A stretch of 31,106 bases of DNA from Deltaproteobacteria bacterium. GTDB lineage: Bacteria > Myxococcota_A > UBA796 > UBA2385. Within the stretch, counting starts at the first letter, position 1, and each line of letters begins with the position of its first letter. The notes under the pieces are model-generated. The model saw only the letters and a program-made list of their open reading frames with translations, was not told the origin of the DNA and did no database searches. Shown here piece by piece: positions 15,833 to 24,372 of the stretch. The stretch is from NCBI GenBank assembly GCA_947462115.1, contig CANHON010000004.1, positions 1 through 31,106 of the forward strand, read 5' to 3'. The translations under genes and the position numbers were made by a program.

Positions 15833-16281
15833 CAGGGGGGTTCTCCTGGGGCTCCGGGACGCGGGGCCGACGGGATGCTGTGCTGGGTGAGCCAGGCGGC
15901 GTGGACCGAGGCTCGGAGACGGCCAGAGGATCGGCTTGGGGAGCATACCGCGGATGGGCCTGCCGATGGCGGGCCGTTGGCAGCGATCGCGCCGACCGGC
16001 CGGTCCGCGCGCTCCACTTCCCGCTCGCCCTCTTTGAGGAGGGAGCGCGGGGTCGGCGGACTATAACGCATGACGGCCGTTCGGGGCGACGGCGGCGCTC
16101 CCTTGGGCTCAAGGCTGCGCATGATCGCAGACAAAATAGATAGATACGATGTATTTCATCGCGACGATGTCCTGCTGTATTCGGCGCAGGCACGGGGCGG
16201 GCGCCGCGGTTCGCGTGGTGCGTCGCCGCGGGGCGGCCTGGGGCTGATAGGGTGGGGCGCCGGTGGCCGGGGGAGGTGAGC
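15833..16281. promoter_or_regulatory. Divergent spacer upstream of gltA and a small secreted-protein gene
   Basis: This 449-bp region must hold the start signals of the glt operon (minus) and of the small gene at 16282 (plus). Most of it is very GC-rich, but 16128-16160 is a conspicuous AT-rich island (ACAAAATAGATAGATACGAT). Immediately inside it, CGATG and CATCG form a perfect inverted repeat around TATTT at 16147-16161. A TATAAC word at 16062-16067 is another possible -10. None has a convincing -35 partner, so exact promoters are not assigned. No gene is visible here. Confidence 0.4.
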
Positions 16282-16731
16282 GTGGGCTGGATCCGATCTT
16301 TTGTTCCGTGGTCGCTGGTCGTGGTGGCGGCCCTGGCCGGGGGGCCGCGGCCGGCCCTCGCCGGAGACAACGTGGTGGTGGTGCACTTCGAAGGTCAGGC
16401 GCCGATCGCCGAGGTGAAGGGCGCCGCCAACGTGGTGGTGCCGGCCTGCCGGGGGGTGGAGTGGCAGCGGTTTGACGCCGAGCTCGCCCGGTTTGTGCCG
16501 GTGCCTGGCCCGGGCTGCGGCCCGATGGTCCCCGCCATCCCCGTGCCGGCGGCGGGGCTCAAGGTCCCCGCCGATGTCCGGCTGCGCGAGGGGGACAATG
16601 TGCGCGCCGTCGCGTTGATCGGCGTGGGGTGTCGGCCCGATCAGCCGCTTCAGCTCGCCAAGTGCGCCCGGCTGGAGGCCGTCGAGAGCGCGCCGGTGAT
16701 CGTGCCCCCGGCGGCCCCGGAGCCCGGCTAA
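16282..16731 (+). CDS. Small secreted protein of unknown function
   Basis: This 149-residue protein is read from GTG 16282, with GGGGGAGG ending five bases upstream. A signal peptide (GWIRSFVPWSLVVVAALAGGPRPALAG) precedes a mature domain that begins DNVVVVHFEGQAPIAEV. The mature part has four cysteines (ACRG, GCGP, GCRP, KCAR) that could form two disulfides, and an Ala/Pro-rich end. I recognise no family. It is divergent from the glt operon and converges on the glycosyltransferase gene, whose stop is 10 bases away. Confidence 0.55.
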   Translation: MGWIRSFVPWSLVVVAALAGGPRPALAGDNVVVVHFEGQAPIAEVKGAANVVVPACRGVEWQRFDAELARFVPVPGPGCGPMVPAIPVPAAGLKVPADVRLREGDNVRAVALIGVGCRPDQPLQLAKCARLEAVESAPVIVPPAAPEPG

Positions 16732-16743
16732 ACCGGCCGGGCT
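16721..16743. terminator. Hairpin shared by two convergent genes
   Basis: AGCCCGGC and GCCGGGCT form an 8-bp stem around a 7-base loop. The TAA of the plus-strand gene lies in the loop and the TAG of the minus-strand gene at the stem foot. Neither side has a T-run, so it is a weak or Rho-assisted bidirectional terminator at best. Confidence 0.4.
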
Positions 16744-17953
16744 AGCTGTTGGGACTGGCGTCCGCGCGGGCTTTCCCGTCGATGAACGCCCGTCCTTTCC
16801 AGCGGACCCGGACCCCGAAGACGGAGCGGAGCAGCACCCAGACGAGCAGCAGGTTGGCGATCGGGTGCACCCAGGCGATGCCCGGCGAGCGGCCGTCGAA
16901 GCGCTCGATGCGCGCGCGAAAAACGAGCTGGACCAGGCAGATGGCCGCGGCCCAGCAGATCCAGGGCCAGCTCGGCTGATGCCACCCGAGGCCGAGCCGT
17001 CCGAGCAGCCCGAGCGCGACGATGACGTAGGGGAGGTGGGTCCCGACCACGACAAAGAAGACCGCGCCGACGCCGAGGGCCCAGCGGCGCCCCATGCCTT
17101 CGTAGAGGTTCTTGGTGTAGCCGTTGACGATCTCCGCGAGGCTTCGGTAGAGCCGCACCTGGAAGGCCCAGGGGGCGCTGAGCAAGGTGGTGCGGAAGCC
17201 CCGCCGCTTGAAGGCCTCGGCCAGGCGCACATCGTCGAGGATCTCCGCGCGGATCGTCGCATGTCCGCCGACCGCTTCGTAGGCCTCCCGCCCGACGAGG
17301 ATCAGCTGGCCGTTGGCGAAGGCGGTGGGGTCCTCGGCGGCGTTGACCCGGTTGAGATCGACCGCCCCGCGGATGAACCAGCCGATGGTGGGGATCAGCG
17401 CGCGCTCCCAGAAGCTCACGAGGCGCCACGAGCCGAAAATGCTGACGAGGTCGGACTTTCGGGTGGTTGCCTCGTGGATGAGTGCGGGGATGGTCTCCGG
17501 CGCGATCTCGACGTCGGCGTCGAGGAACAACAGCCATTCGCCGTCGCTCTCGCCGGCCGCCCGACTGCAGGCCCAGGCTTTTCCGGCCCAGCCTGGGGGC
17601 GGCTCGCTGCCCGACAGCACCCGCAGGCGAGGGTCGCCTGCAGCGGCGGCCAGCGCGGCCTCGCCGGTCCCGTCCGTCGATCGGTCATCGACGACGAGCA
17701 GCTCCAGCTGGGGCCACGCAGAGGCCAAGGTCGAGCGGACCGCCGTGCCGATGTTGAGGGCCTCATCGCGCGCAGGGATGCAGACCGAGACCTTCGGGCC
17801 CACCGCGGGGGCCGGTCCGGTCGGGCGCGCCATCCGCCACTGGGCGGCCCACTGGGGCACCCCGTGCGCGAGGGCGAGCCACATCAGGCTCATCAGGCCG
17901 AGGTAGCCGCCCGCGAGGAGCACGCTCAGGATGGGCTGTCCCCACAGGCTCAT
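16742..17953 (-). CDS. Membrane-anchored family 2 glycosyltransferase (HpnB-like)
   Basis: This 403-residue protein has an N-terminal membrane span (about 8-30), a GT-A catalytic domain, and three or so C-terminal spans (about 285-375). Catalytic signatures are VSVCIPARDEALNIG (55-69), the nucleotide-binding VVDDRSTDGTG (87-97), the metal-binding DAD in LFLDADVEI (145-147), the ILDDVRLAEAFKRRG acceptor motif, and a GRRWALG motif near the membrane. The layout resembles the hopene-associated glycosyltransferase HpnB group, which is not proof of substrate. No strong ribosome site is seen at ATG 17953. It starts 10 bases after the upstream gene ends and is probably translated by coupling. Acceptor and sugar are unknown. 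Confidence 0.82.
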   Translation of the reverse strand: MSLWGQPILSVLLAGGYLGLMSLMWLALAHGVPQWAAQWRMARPTGPAPAVGPKVSVCIPARDEALNIGTAVRSTLASAWPQLELLVVDDRSTDGTGEAALAAAAGDPRLRVLSGSEPPPGWAGKAWACSRAAGESDGEWLLFLDADVEIAPETIPALIHEATTRKSDLVSIFGSWRLVSFWERALIPTIGWFIRGAVDLNRVNAAEDPTAFANGQLILVGREAYEAVGGHATIRAEILDDVRLAEAFKRRGFRTTLLSAPWAFQVRLYRSLAEIVNGYTKNLYEGMGRRWALGVGAVFFVVVGTHLPYVIVALGLLGRLGLGWHQPSWPWICWAAAICLVQLVFRARIERFDGRSPGIAWVHPIANLLLVWVLLRSVFGVRVRWKGRAFIDGKARADASPNS

Positions 17954-17963
17954 GATCGCTCGC

Positions 17964-19184
17964 TCATGCGGGCCGCGCCGCGGGCTGGGGGTCCAACAAG
18001 CGCAGGCCGCCGTCTTCGACGAGGGCTCGCCCGGTCGCCGCGCTCGGCAGCCGACGCAGGACCAGGGCCGGCGTGGGCATGATCTGCAAGTCGGGCGGAA
18101 TGGTTCGGCCCGGTGCCACCAGGACCCCGGCGCCGACGACGGTGCGGGCCCCCACACAGACCCCAGCGAGGCCCATGGGCGCAGGCCGGCGCTGCCCGCC
18201 GATGTTGAGCTCGACCGGCCCGCCGAAGGCTTGGTCCATCAGCGCAGAGGTGAGCTTGAAGGCGGCACCATTGTCGAGCACCCCGAGCTGCATGTAGCCG
18301 GCGGCCATCGCGCCCGCTCCGATCAAGCTGAACTTGATCATGGCTTTGCGCTGCACGCGGGCCCGCGGGGCGAGCACGCAGCCCTCGACGAGGCCGTGCT
18401 CTTCGACGGCAGAACCGTCGTGGAGCACGCAGCCGCGCACCACCGCCCCCGCGCCGACGGTCACGCCGCGGCCGAGCCAGCTCGCTTCGACGACCGCGCT
18501 CGGATGGATCCGGCTTCCGCGCCCAACCCTTCGCATCGCCCCGCCGACCGCGAGGGGGCGCAGGCTCTGGCTCCGCCACGCGGCCCCGAGGAGCTGAGGG
18601 AGGAAGATCAGCGGGTTAGCGCTGCTGATCTGCCGGAGGAGCCCGGCCGGCAGGCGCAGCAGGTTGGCCCAGAGCAGCTGGATCCAGTGGCGGACCGGGA
18701 GGGCCAACAGGTCCGAGATCGGCAGGGTCAGGCTGTCTTGGTCGAATTGCCCGGGCGCGAGCGCGAAGTGATGCAGCCGCTCTTTGGGGTCGAGCTCCAC
18801 CGCGCGGGCGGCCTGGAGGCGGTCGAGCGGATCGCCCTGCCCGTCGCTCAACACCGCCGCGGTCGGCAGCGCGTCGTCGAAGGCCAGCTGCCGGAGCAGC
18901 GCGCCAGTGGCCCCGCCGATCTGCAGCGCCCGATCGCCGGGCCCGCCCGCGGCCAGCAGACCCGCCAAGGCCGCCGCGGAGACCACCGCGTCGCTCCGCA
19001 GGAGGAGGCGCGGCGCGTCGAGCGGGACGGCTCCCCAGGCCCGAAGCTCCAGCTTGTGGCGGCGAAGGGCGTCGGCGCGCGCGAGCTGCACCGTGCCTTC
19101 CGGCAAGGTTTGCACGTCGAGCGGGCCTTCAAGGCCCTCGATGGGGCTGCGCGGCGGCAGCAGGACGGCGAAGCGGGGCAGCAT
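17964..19184 (-). CDS. Left-handed beta-helix (hexapeptide-repeat) protein with N-terminal nucleotidyltransferase-like region
   Basis: This 406-residue protein has an N-terminal half of unclear fold containing an LLLRSDAVVSAAAL segment that recalls sugar nucleotidyltransferases. A helical linker (LPVRHWIQLLWANLLRLPAGLL) follows. From about 220 to 380 come hexapeptide repeats of GlmU or acyltransferase type: IHPSAVVEASWLGRGVTVGAGAVVRGCVLHDGSAVEEHGLVEGCVLAPRARV, later GVCVGARTVVGAGVLVAPGRTIPP. No N-terminal GXGTRM loop is seen, so nucleotidyltransferase activity is doubtful; sugar O- or N-acylation is an alternative. ATG 19184 lies 12 bases past the upstream TAG; an in-frame GTG at 19202 would overlap it. 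It sits between a polytopic membrane protein and a glycosyltransferase. Confidence 0.65.
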   Translation of the reverse strand: MLPRFAVLLPPRSPIEGLEGPLDVQTLPEGTVQLARADALRRHKLELRAWGAVPLDAPRLLLRSDAVVSAAALAGLLAAGGPGDRALQIGGATGALLRQLAFDDALPTAAVLSDGQGDPLDRLQAARAVELDPKERLHHFALAPGQFDQDSLTLPISDLLALPVRHWIQLLWANLLRLPAGLLRQISSANPLIFLPQLLGAAWRSQSLRPLAVGGAMRRVGRGSRIHPSAVVEASWLGRGVTVGAGAVVRGCVLHDGSAVEEHGLVEGCVLAPRARVQRKAMIKFSLIGAGAMAAGYMQLGVLDNGAAFKLTSALMDQAFGGPVELNIGGQRRPAPMGLAGVCVGARTVVGAGVLVAPGRTIPPDLQIMPTPALVLRRLPSAATGRALVEDGGLRLLDPQPAARPA

Positions 19185-19195
19185 CGGGGCCGACG

Positions 19196-20863
19196 CTACC
19201 ACAGCCGCAGGACGCGGAGCTGCGGCCCCTCGGCGCCAGGCAGGCTCGGGAACAGCGCCTCGGCCTGGCGGGCAAGGGCGGTGTGCTCGTCGGGAGCAGC
19301 GTCCTGGTCATCATAGATGAGGATGTAGCGCAGACCGAGCCTTCGGGCCTCGGCCTCCACCGCCGCCCGCTGGGCCGCCGGCTCGCCGCCCTTCGCCCGC
19401 CGCAGCGCTGCCCACAGCGTGTCGGCGGTTCGGTTGCTTGGGAAGTTGAGCCCCACCGCGAGCGGATGGCCGTGCTGGTGCTGATCAGCGAGCGCTGGGA
19501 GGCCGGGTCGCAGGGGGTAGACCGCCGCGGCCCCGGGCGGCGACTGCCGAAGGGCGGCGAGGGCGCCGGGCGGGGTCGGCTCGACCCACGGCTGGTGTCG
19601 CCCCGCGGGGCTCAGCGCGTGCGGTTCGATGAGGATGAGCAGTAGCAGGGCGATGAGGCCCCTTCGACCGAGCCAGGCGACCTGCGAGGCGAGCAACGCC
19701 AGCGCGAGGCTGAGGCCGAGGCCGAGGCGCCACAGCAGGGTGAGCCGGTCGAAGCCGGGGAGGCCCTCCAGGGCGAGGTAGGGGAGGGGAAGCACCCGGT
19801 CGTCGCCGATGATCCACGGCGCGCCGTCGATCAGAAGTACCGGGCCAAGACTGGCGACGAAGGCGCCGATCCCGAGGACCCAGAGGGCGAGCCGGGGTGG
19901 GACACGCTGGGCGCCGAGGGCCGCGAGCAGGGTCGATCCGCCGAGGTAGGGGCTGTGGAGGTAGCGCTCGCCGAAGCGGCCGAGGCGGCGGAGGTCTGGC
20001 GCCCGGAAGTCCCCGGGCATGATGTAGGCGCGCGGATCGGCCGGGCCGACGCTCCGGCGGGTCATGTTCAGCACCGGGCCGTTTTTGATGCCGAGCAATC
20101 CGTCGGGGGCCGCGGCGCGCTCGGCCAGCGCCCAGCCCATCGGCACCGCCACCGCCACGCCCAGGATGAGGCCCGCCCACCGCCGGGCCGCGCCGCCGAG
20201 CGACCGGCTGCCGAGCGGGAGGATCGCCATCCCCAGCGCGAGCCCGATCGCGAGCGCGCCGGCGTAGGGGCTGGTCAGGGTGGCGCCGACGATCGCGGCC
20301 GCTTGCAGCAGCGGGGCGGCCGGCGCGCCCTCTGCCTGGCGGCTTCGCCACCCCATCCAGGCGGCGACGGCGGGCAGGGCGCCGCAGAGCCCATCGCTCG
20401 CGCCGTTGTGGATCGCCGACAACAGCGTCCCGCAGGTCATGTAGCTCATGCCGGCGATGGCCGCGCGCAGGTCCGCGTGGGGCGTGGCCGCGGCACGGAG
20501 GCGCTCGGCGGCGAAGGCGTGCGCCGCCCAGCCCGCCAAGCCCAGCTGCACGGTGCAGTGCGTGGACCACGCGGCGCTGTCGCCGAGCGGGCCGGCCAGG
20601 GCGCCGACGAACAGCGCGCCGAGGGGGTCGGCCACCCAGACCGAGCCCCCGGTCGGGAAGTTGAGCGCCGCTGGGCCGCTCGGATCGGGGCCGGCGAGCA
20701 GTCGGTGCCAGAGGTGATGGGCGCCCCACAGGCTGTTCCAGAGGTCGGTGGACGGCTGACCGAGCACCGCGCCCGCGGGCCCGACCGGCCAACAGAAGCG
20801 CGCCGCCGCCAGCATGTAGAGGGCGCCGACCCCGGCGGACGCGCCCAGGCTGGAGCGCTTCAC
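19196..20863 (-). CDS. Polytopic membrane protein, possibly a GT-C type glycosyltransferase
   Basis: This 555-residue protein has roughly ten or more membrane spans up to about residue 430, then a soluble C-terminal domain (ALAALRQSPPGAAAVYPL ... LGLRYILIYDDQD ... LRVLRLW). An acidic residue just after the first span (GQPSTDLWNSLWGAHHLWHRLL) is the arrangement seen in GT-C glycosyltransferases, which use lipid-linked sugars on the outer side of the membrane. Many myxobacterial proteins of this shape are annotated only as hypothetical. It is first of a three-gene minus-strand operon with the beta-helix protein and the glycosyltransferase. The enzymatic role is inference. Confidence 0.6.
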   Translation of the reverse strand: MKRSSLGASAGVGALYMLAAARFCWPVGPAGAVLGQPSTDLWNSLWGAHHLWHRLLAGPDPSGPAALNFPTGGSVWVADPLGALFVGALAGPLGDSAAWSTHCTVQLGLAGWAAHAFAAERLRAAATPHADLRAAIAGMSYMTCGTLLSAIHNGASDGLCGALPAVAAWMGWRSRQAEGAPAAPLLQAAAIVGATLTSPYAGALAIGLALGMAILPLGSRSLGGAARRWAGLILGVAVAVPMGWALAERAAAPDGLLGIKNGPVLNMTRRSVGPADPRAYIMPGDFRAPDLRRLGRFGERYLHSPYLGGSTLLAALGAQRVPPRLALWVLGIGAFVASLGPVLLIDGAPWIIGDDRVLPLPYLALEGLPGFDRLTLLWRLGLGLSLALALLASQVAWLGRRGLIALLLLILIEPHALSPAGRHQPWVEPTPPGALAALRQSPPGAAAVYPLRPGLPALADQHQHGHPLAVGLNFPSNRTADTLWAALRRAKGGEPAAQRAAVEAEARRLGLRYILIYDDQDAAPDEHTALARQAEALFPSLPGAEGPQLRVLRLW

Positions 20864-21034
20864 GGGCGGCCTTGCGTCGGCGACCGATCGGATGATTCAG
20901 GTGGACTCGCGGTTTGCTGTCCCGGGCCGGATCGAGGGCGTCGTGCGCGGTGGTAGGGTCGCGGTCCGTCAAGCCCGCGCCCGTCGCGCGTGCGCCCTCG
21001 CACCGCTGCGCCCCTGCTGCACTCGGAGGACTCC

Positions 21035-21499
21035 ATGAAATCGCTTCGCCTGATCGGAATCGTCGCCCTCGCCCACCTTTGGCCGGCCGTGGCGCTGGCC
21101 GGCAAGAAGAAGGCGCCGGAGGCGGCGGCCCCTGCGGTGGCTGAACAGGTCCCGACGGCGGCGCCGGCGGACGCCAAAAGCCAGAAGTTCCTCGAGGTGC
21201 TCCTCGAGGCGACCCTGAAGAACTTCAGCCCCTCGGACGGCGGCGCCCAGTTCAAGTACGACGAGGCACGCTTCTCGGCCGGGAATGTGTTCGTCGCCAA
21301 GGGCTTCGTCGAGATGGACGGGGAGCGCATGGACTGCACCGAGAGCGGCACCTGGAAGATGGACCCCGCGGAGTCGGAGAAGGTCGCCGCGGTGGAGTGG
21401 ACGCTCAGCAAGACCGACTGCGCGGGTCGGGAGGCCGGGGTGAGCGTGCGGGTGCGCATGACCATCGACAAGGGCGCCATCTCCACCGAGTTCCGCTAA
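21035..21499 (+). CDS. Small secreted protein of unknown function
   Basis: This 154-residue protein starts at ATG 21035 (GGAGG five bases upstream) with a signal peptide (MKSLRLIGIVALAHLWPAVALAG). After a KKK and an Ala/Pro-rich linker of about 30 residues comes a compact domain of mixed strands with two cysteines (RMDCTESGTW and SKTDCAGRE), which may pair. The domain has alternating hydrophobic residues (VSVRVRMTIDKGAISTEFR) like a small beta-sandwich. I recognise no family. It is divergent from the membrane-protein operon, and its stop overlaps the convergent dehydrogenase stop by four bases. Confidence 0.65.
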   Translation: MKSLRLIGIVALAHLWPAVALAGKKKAPEAAAPAVAEQVPTAAPADAKSQKFLEVLLEATLKNFSPSDGGAQFKYDEARFSAGNVFVAKGFVEMDGERMDCTESGTWKMDPAESEKVAAVEWTLSKTDCAGREAGVSVRVRMTIDKGAISTEFR

Positions 21500-23136
21500 G
21501 CCGGTGCGGCGAGCGCGCTGAGCCGGTCGATGATGGACCGGGCGGCGCGATCGCCGTCCAGCGCGGCGCTCACGATGCCTCCGGCGTAGCCAGCACCCTC
21601 CCCGACGGGCATCAGGCCGGGCAGGCTCGGCGACTCCAGGCGCTCATCGCGGTCAAAGCGGAGGGGCGCGGTGGTGCGGGTCTCCGGCGCGATGAGCAGG
21701 CCTTCCGGGCCAGCAAAGCCGGGGATCTGCCGATCGAAGTGCCGGATGGCCTCGATGAGTCCGTTGATGAGGGGGGCCGGCAGCACCTCGCGGAGGTCCG
21801 CGGGCGTGACCCCCAAGGTGTAGCTGTTTCGGGGCACGTCAACGCTGCCTTTACCGGCCAGCAGGTCACTCACGCGCTGCCCAGGGGCCTTGAAGTCGCC
21901 GCCGCCGGCCGCGAAGGCCCGGCGCTCGATCTCATCTTGGTAGCGGGCGCCTGCGAGCGGATCGGTGCCCGGGTAGTCGCCTGGGTGCACCTCCACGATC
22001 ACAGCGCTGTTGGCCCACCAGGCGGCCCTTTTCGAGTAGCTCATGCCGTTGACGACCACCCGGCCGGGGTGGTTGGAGGCGCCCACGACCGTGCCGCCGG
22101 GGCACATGCAGAAGGTGTGGGCGGCCCGCGCCGCGTCCCCACCGCCGAGGCGCGGACGGGGGTGGGAGGTGAGGCGGTAGGACGCCGGGGGCAGCTCGCC
22201 GCGCGGACTGCCATACCGAGCCTGATCAATGACCTGCTGAGGGTGCTCGATGCGCGCCCCGATGTGGATCGGCCGTTGTTCGGCGCTGGCGCCGGCCGCG
22301 AGCATGGCCTCCCAGACGTCGCGGGCGCTGTGGCCGGTGGCGACGATGACCGGCCCCCCGCGCAGCTCCTCGCCGGTCGAGAGCCGCACGCCGACGCAGC
22401 GGCCGCCCTCCACGAGGAGCGACTGGAGCGCCGCGTGGAACCGCACCTCCACGCCCAGCTCGATAATCCGCGCCCGGAGCTGGGGCAGGATGGCGCGGAT
22501 GCGGTCGGTGCCGAGGTGCGCCCAGCCCTCTTCGAGGATGGTGGGGTCGGCGCCAAAGTCGACCAGGCGGCGGAAAATCCACCCCAGCTCGCCGTCCCGG
22601 CGACGGGTGTAGATCTTGCCGTCGGAGAAGGCGCCGGCGCCGCCCTCGCCGAAAACGACGTTGGTGTCGGCGTCAAGCTCGGCATGGCGCCAATACTTGC
22701 GCACCGCGTGGTGACGCTCCTCGACGGGGCCCCCGCGCTCAATCAAGATGGCGGGCGCGCCGGCCTCGCCGAGCCGAAGCGCGGCGAACAAGCCGGCCGG
22801 ACCGGCGCCGACGACGATCGGACGGACCCCGGCGGGCCAGCGGGGGCGGCTCGGGGCCGCGGGGTCCACCTTGTCGAAGCGCTCGTGGTCCCGGCTCCCA
22901 TAGGCGCGGACGCCGTGCGGGGGCTTCCGCAGGATGCGCGCCTCCAAGGCGGGATCATCGAGGTCGACCCGGTAGTTGGCCAGCCAGAGGGGCGGCCGAC
23001 GCCGCCCGTCTACCGAGCGCTTGACGAGCTCGAATTGCAGCGAAGTGGCCGGGGACAACCCGAGACGGCGCTGCAGCGCGTCGGTGGGGTCGGCCTCGGG
23101 ACCGGTCCAGGGGATGTTGGCGACGAGCAGGGGCAT
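21496..23136 (-). CDS. FAD-dependent dehydrogenase, COG2509 type
   Basis: This 546-residue flavoprotein has an N-terminal accessory domain (1-100; ATSLQFELVKRSVDGRRRPPLWLANYRVDL), a Rossmann dinucleotide motif VVGAGPAGLFAALRLGEAG (108-126), and the family motif VFGEGGAGAFSDGKIYTRR (161-179). It also has an ATGHSARDVW motif and a C-terminal FAD-binding GLMPVGEGAGYAGGIVSAALDG. These match the uncharacterised FAD-dependent dehydrogenases of COG2509, widely conserved, with unknown substrate. Length is normal. It is divergent from gap, 228 bp away. Nothing in the context gives the electron acceptor or substrate. Confidence 0.85.
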   Translation of the reverse strand: MPLLVANIPWTGPEADPTDALQRRLGLSPATSLQFELVKRSVDGRRRPPLWLANYRVDLDDPALEARILRKPPHGVRAYGSRDHERFDKVDPAAPSRPRWPAGVRPIVVGAGPAGLFAALRLGEAGAPAILIERGGPVEERHHAVRKYWRHAELDADTNVVFGEGGAGAFSDGKIYTRRRDGELGWIFRRLVDFGADPTILEEGWAHLGTDRIRAILPQLRARIIELGVEVRFHAALQSLLVEGGRCVGVRLSTGEELRGGPVIVATGHSARDVWEAMLAAGASAEQRPIHIGARIEHPQQVIDQARYGSPRGELPPASYRLTSHPRPRLGGGDAARAAHTFCMCPGGTVVGASNHPGRVVVNGMSYSKRAAWWANSAVIVEVHPGDYPGTDPLAGARYQDEIERRAFAAGGGDFKAPGQRVSDLLAGKGSVDVPRNSYTLGVTPADLREVLPAPLINGLIEAIRHFDRQIPGFAGPEGLLIAPETRTTAPLRFDRDERLESPSLPGLMPVGEGAGYAGGIVSAALDGDRAARSIIDRLSALAAPA

Positions 23137-23364
23137 GGCCTGCCGTTATCTCGGAGCCGCCCCCCTTGGGGTCGGGCTGGCGCCGCCGTGTTAGCCGGGC
23201 CGTGCGTCACTGGGCCTCCGTGGGCGGCCGGCGCGGTCTCTGCTCGCCGCGTCATCTCTCCGGTCAAATCTTTCTCCCCGCGCAGGGGCGCGCCACCTGG
23301 GTTGGCGCCGGCGCGGGGCATCCTGGCTGCAGTCCAGCTTCTCTCGCGCTCCTGAGGTGAAAAT

Positions 23365-24372
23365 ATGGCCGTCCGCGTCGCTCTCAACGGTTTTGGTCGA
23401 ATCGGTCGCTGCGTGCTCCGGGCTGCTTGGGGCAACCCGGACATCGAGATTGTTCATATCAACGACTTAACCTCCCCCGACATGCTCGCCTACCTGCTCA
23501 AGTTCGACTCGGTGCACGGACGCTTCGGGCCGGACGTGGCCGCGGTGGATGGCGGCATCCGCGTCGGGGACACGCTGATCCCCACCACCGCCGAGCGGGA
23601 CCCCTCGAAGCTCCCCTGGGCGGCGGCCAAGGTCGACGTGGTGCTCGAGTGCACCGGTATTTTCCGCAAGCGCTCCCAGGCCGCGGTGCACCTCGCCGCC
23701 GGCGCGGGCCGGGTGATCATCAGCGCTCCGGCCAAGGACGAGGACTACACCGTCGTCATGGGCGTGAACGACGCTGGCCTCAAGCCCGAGCACCGGGTGC
23801 TGTCCAACGCCTCGTGCACCACCAACTGCCTCGCCCCCTTCGCGAAGGTGCTCGACGACGCCTTCGGGATCGAGAGCGGCCTGATGACGACCATTCACAG
23901 CTACACCATGGACCAGCGCCTGCTGGACGCGCCCCACGACGACATGCGTCGGGCCCGGGCCGCGGCGGTGAACATGGTGCCCACCTCGACGGGCGCCGCC
24001 TCCGCGGTCGGCCTCGTGCTGCCGCAGCTCAACGGCAAGCTCAACGGCTTGGCCATTCGGGTGCCCACCGCCAACGTGTCCCTGGTGGATCTGGTGTTCC
24101 AGTCCACCCGTCCGCTGTCGGTCGAGGCCATCAACGCCGCGATGGTGGCCGCCGCCGCCGGCCCGCTCAAGGGCATCCTCAACGCCACCACCGTCCCGCT
24201 GGTGTCCAGCGACCTCATCGGCGATCCCCACAGCTCCACGGTGGATCTCGCCCTGACCCAGGTCATGGGCGAGCACACCGGCAAGGTGTTGGCTTGGTAC
24301 GACAATGAGTGGGGCTTCTCCAACCGCATGATTGACCTCGCCGTGCGCATCGGCGCCATGGAGCTCGCGTGA
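23365..24372 (+). CDS. gap: Glyceraldehyde-3-phosphate dehydrogenase
   Basis: This 335-residue enzyme oxidises glyceraldehyde 3-phosphate to 1,3-bisphosphoglycerate in glycolysis, in the cytoplasm. The NAD-binding FGRIGR motif is at 10-15, Asp34 in NDLTS suggests NAD preference, the catalytic Cys151 is in SNASCTTNCL, and His178 in IHSYT is its partner. AAAVNMVPTSTGAA and YDNEWGFSNR are present. The start follows GAGGTGAAAAT. It opens the operon gap-pgk-tpiA-secG; its TGA overlaps the pgk GTG by four bases. Length and motifs are standard. Confidence 0.97.
   Translation: MAVRVALNGFGRIGRCVLRAAWGNPDIEIVHINDLTSPDMLAYLLKFDSVHGRFGPDVAAVDGGIRVGDTLIPTTAERDPSKLPWAAAKVDVVLECTGIFRKRSQAAVHLAAGAGRVIISAPAKDEDYTVVMGVNDAGLKPEHRVLSNASCTTNCLAPFAKVLDDAFGIESGLMTTIHSYTMDQRLLDAPHDDMRRARAAAVNMVPTSTGAASAVGLVLPQLNGKLNGLAIRVPTANVSLVDLVFQSTRPLSVEAINAAMVAAAAGPLKGILNATTVPLVSSDLIGDPHSSTVDLALTQVMGEHTGKVLAWYDNEWGFSNRMIDLAVRIGAMELA

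Noticed and set aside
13547..16066. Plus-strand open frame spanning the gltA-gltC region (839 codons)
   Set aside because: It crosses three minus-strand genes and their ribosome sites, with no domain signature; an artefact of codon bias.
21397..23355. Plus-strand open frame opposite the FAD dehydrogenase (652 codons)
   Set aside because: Overlaps a convincingly identified flavoprotein; the sequence is Asp/Gly/Ala-rich without motifs.
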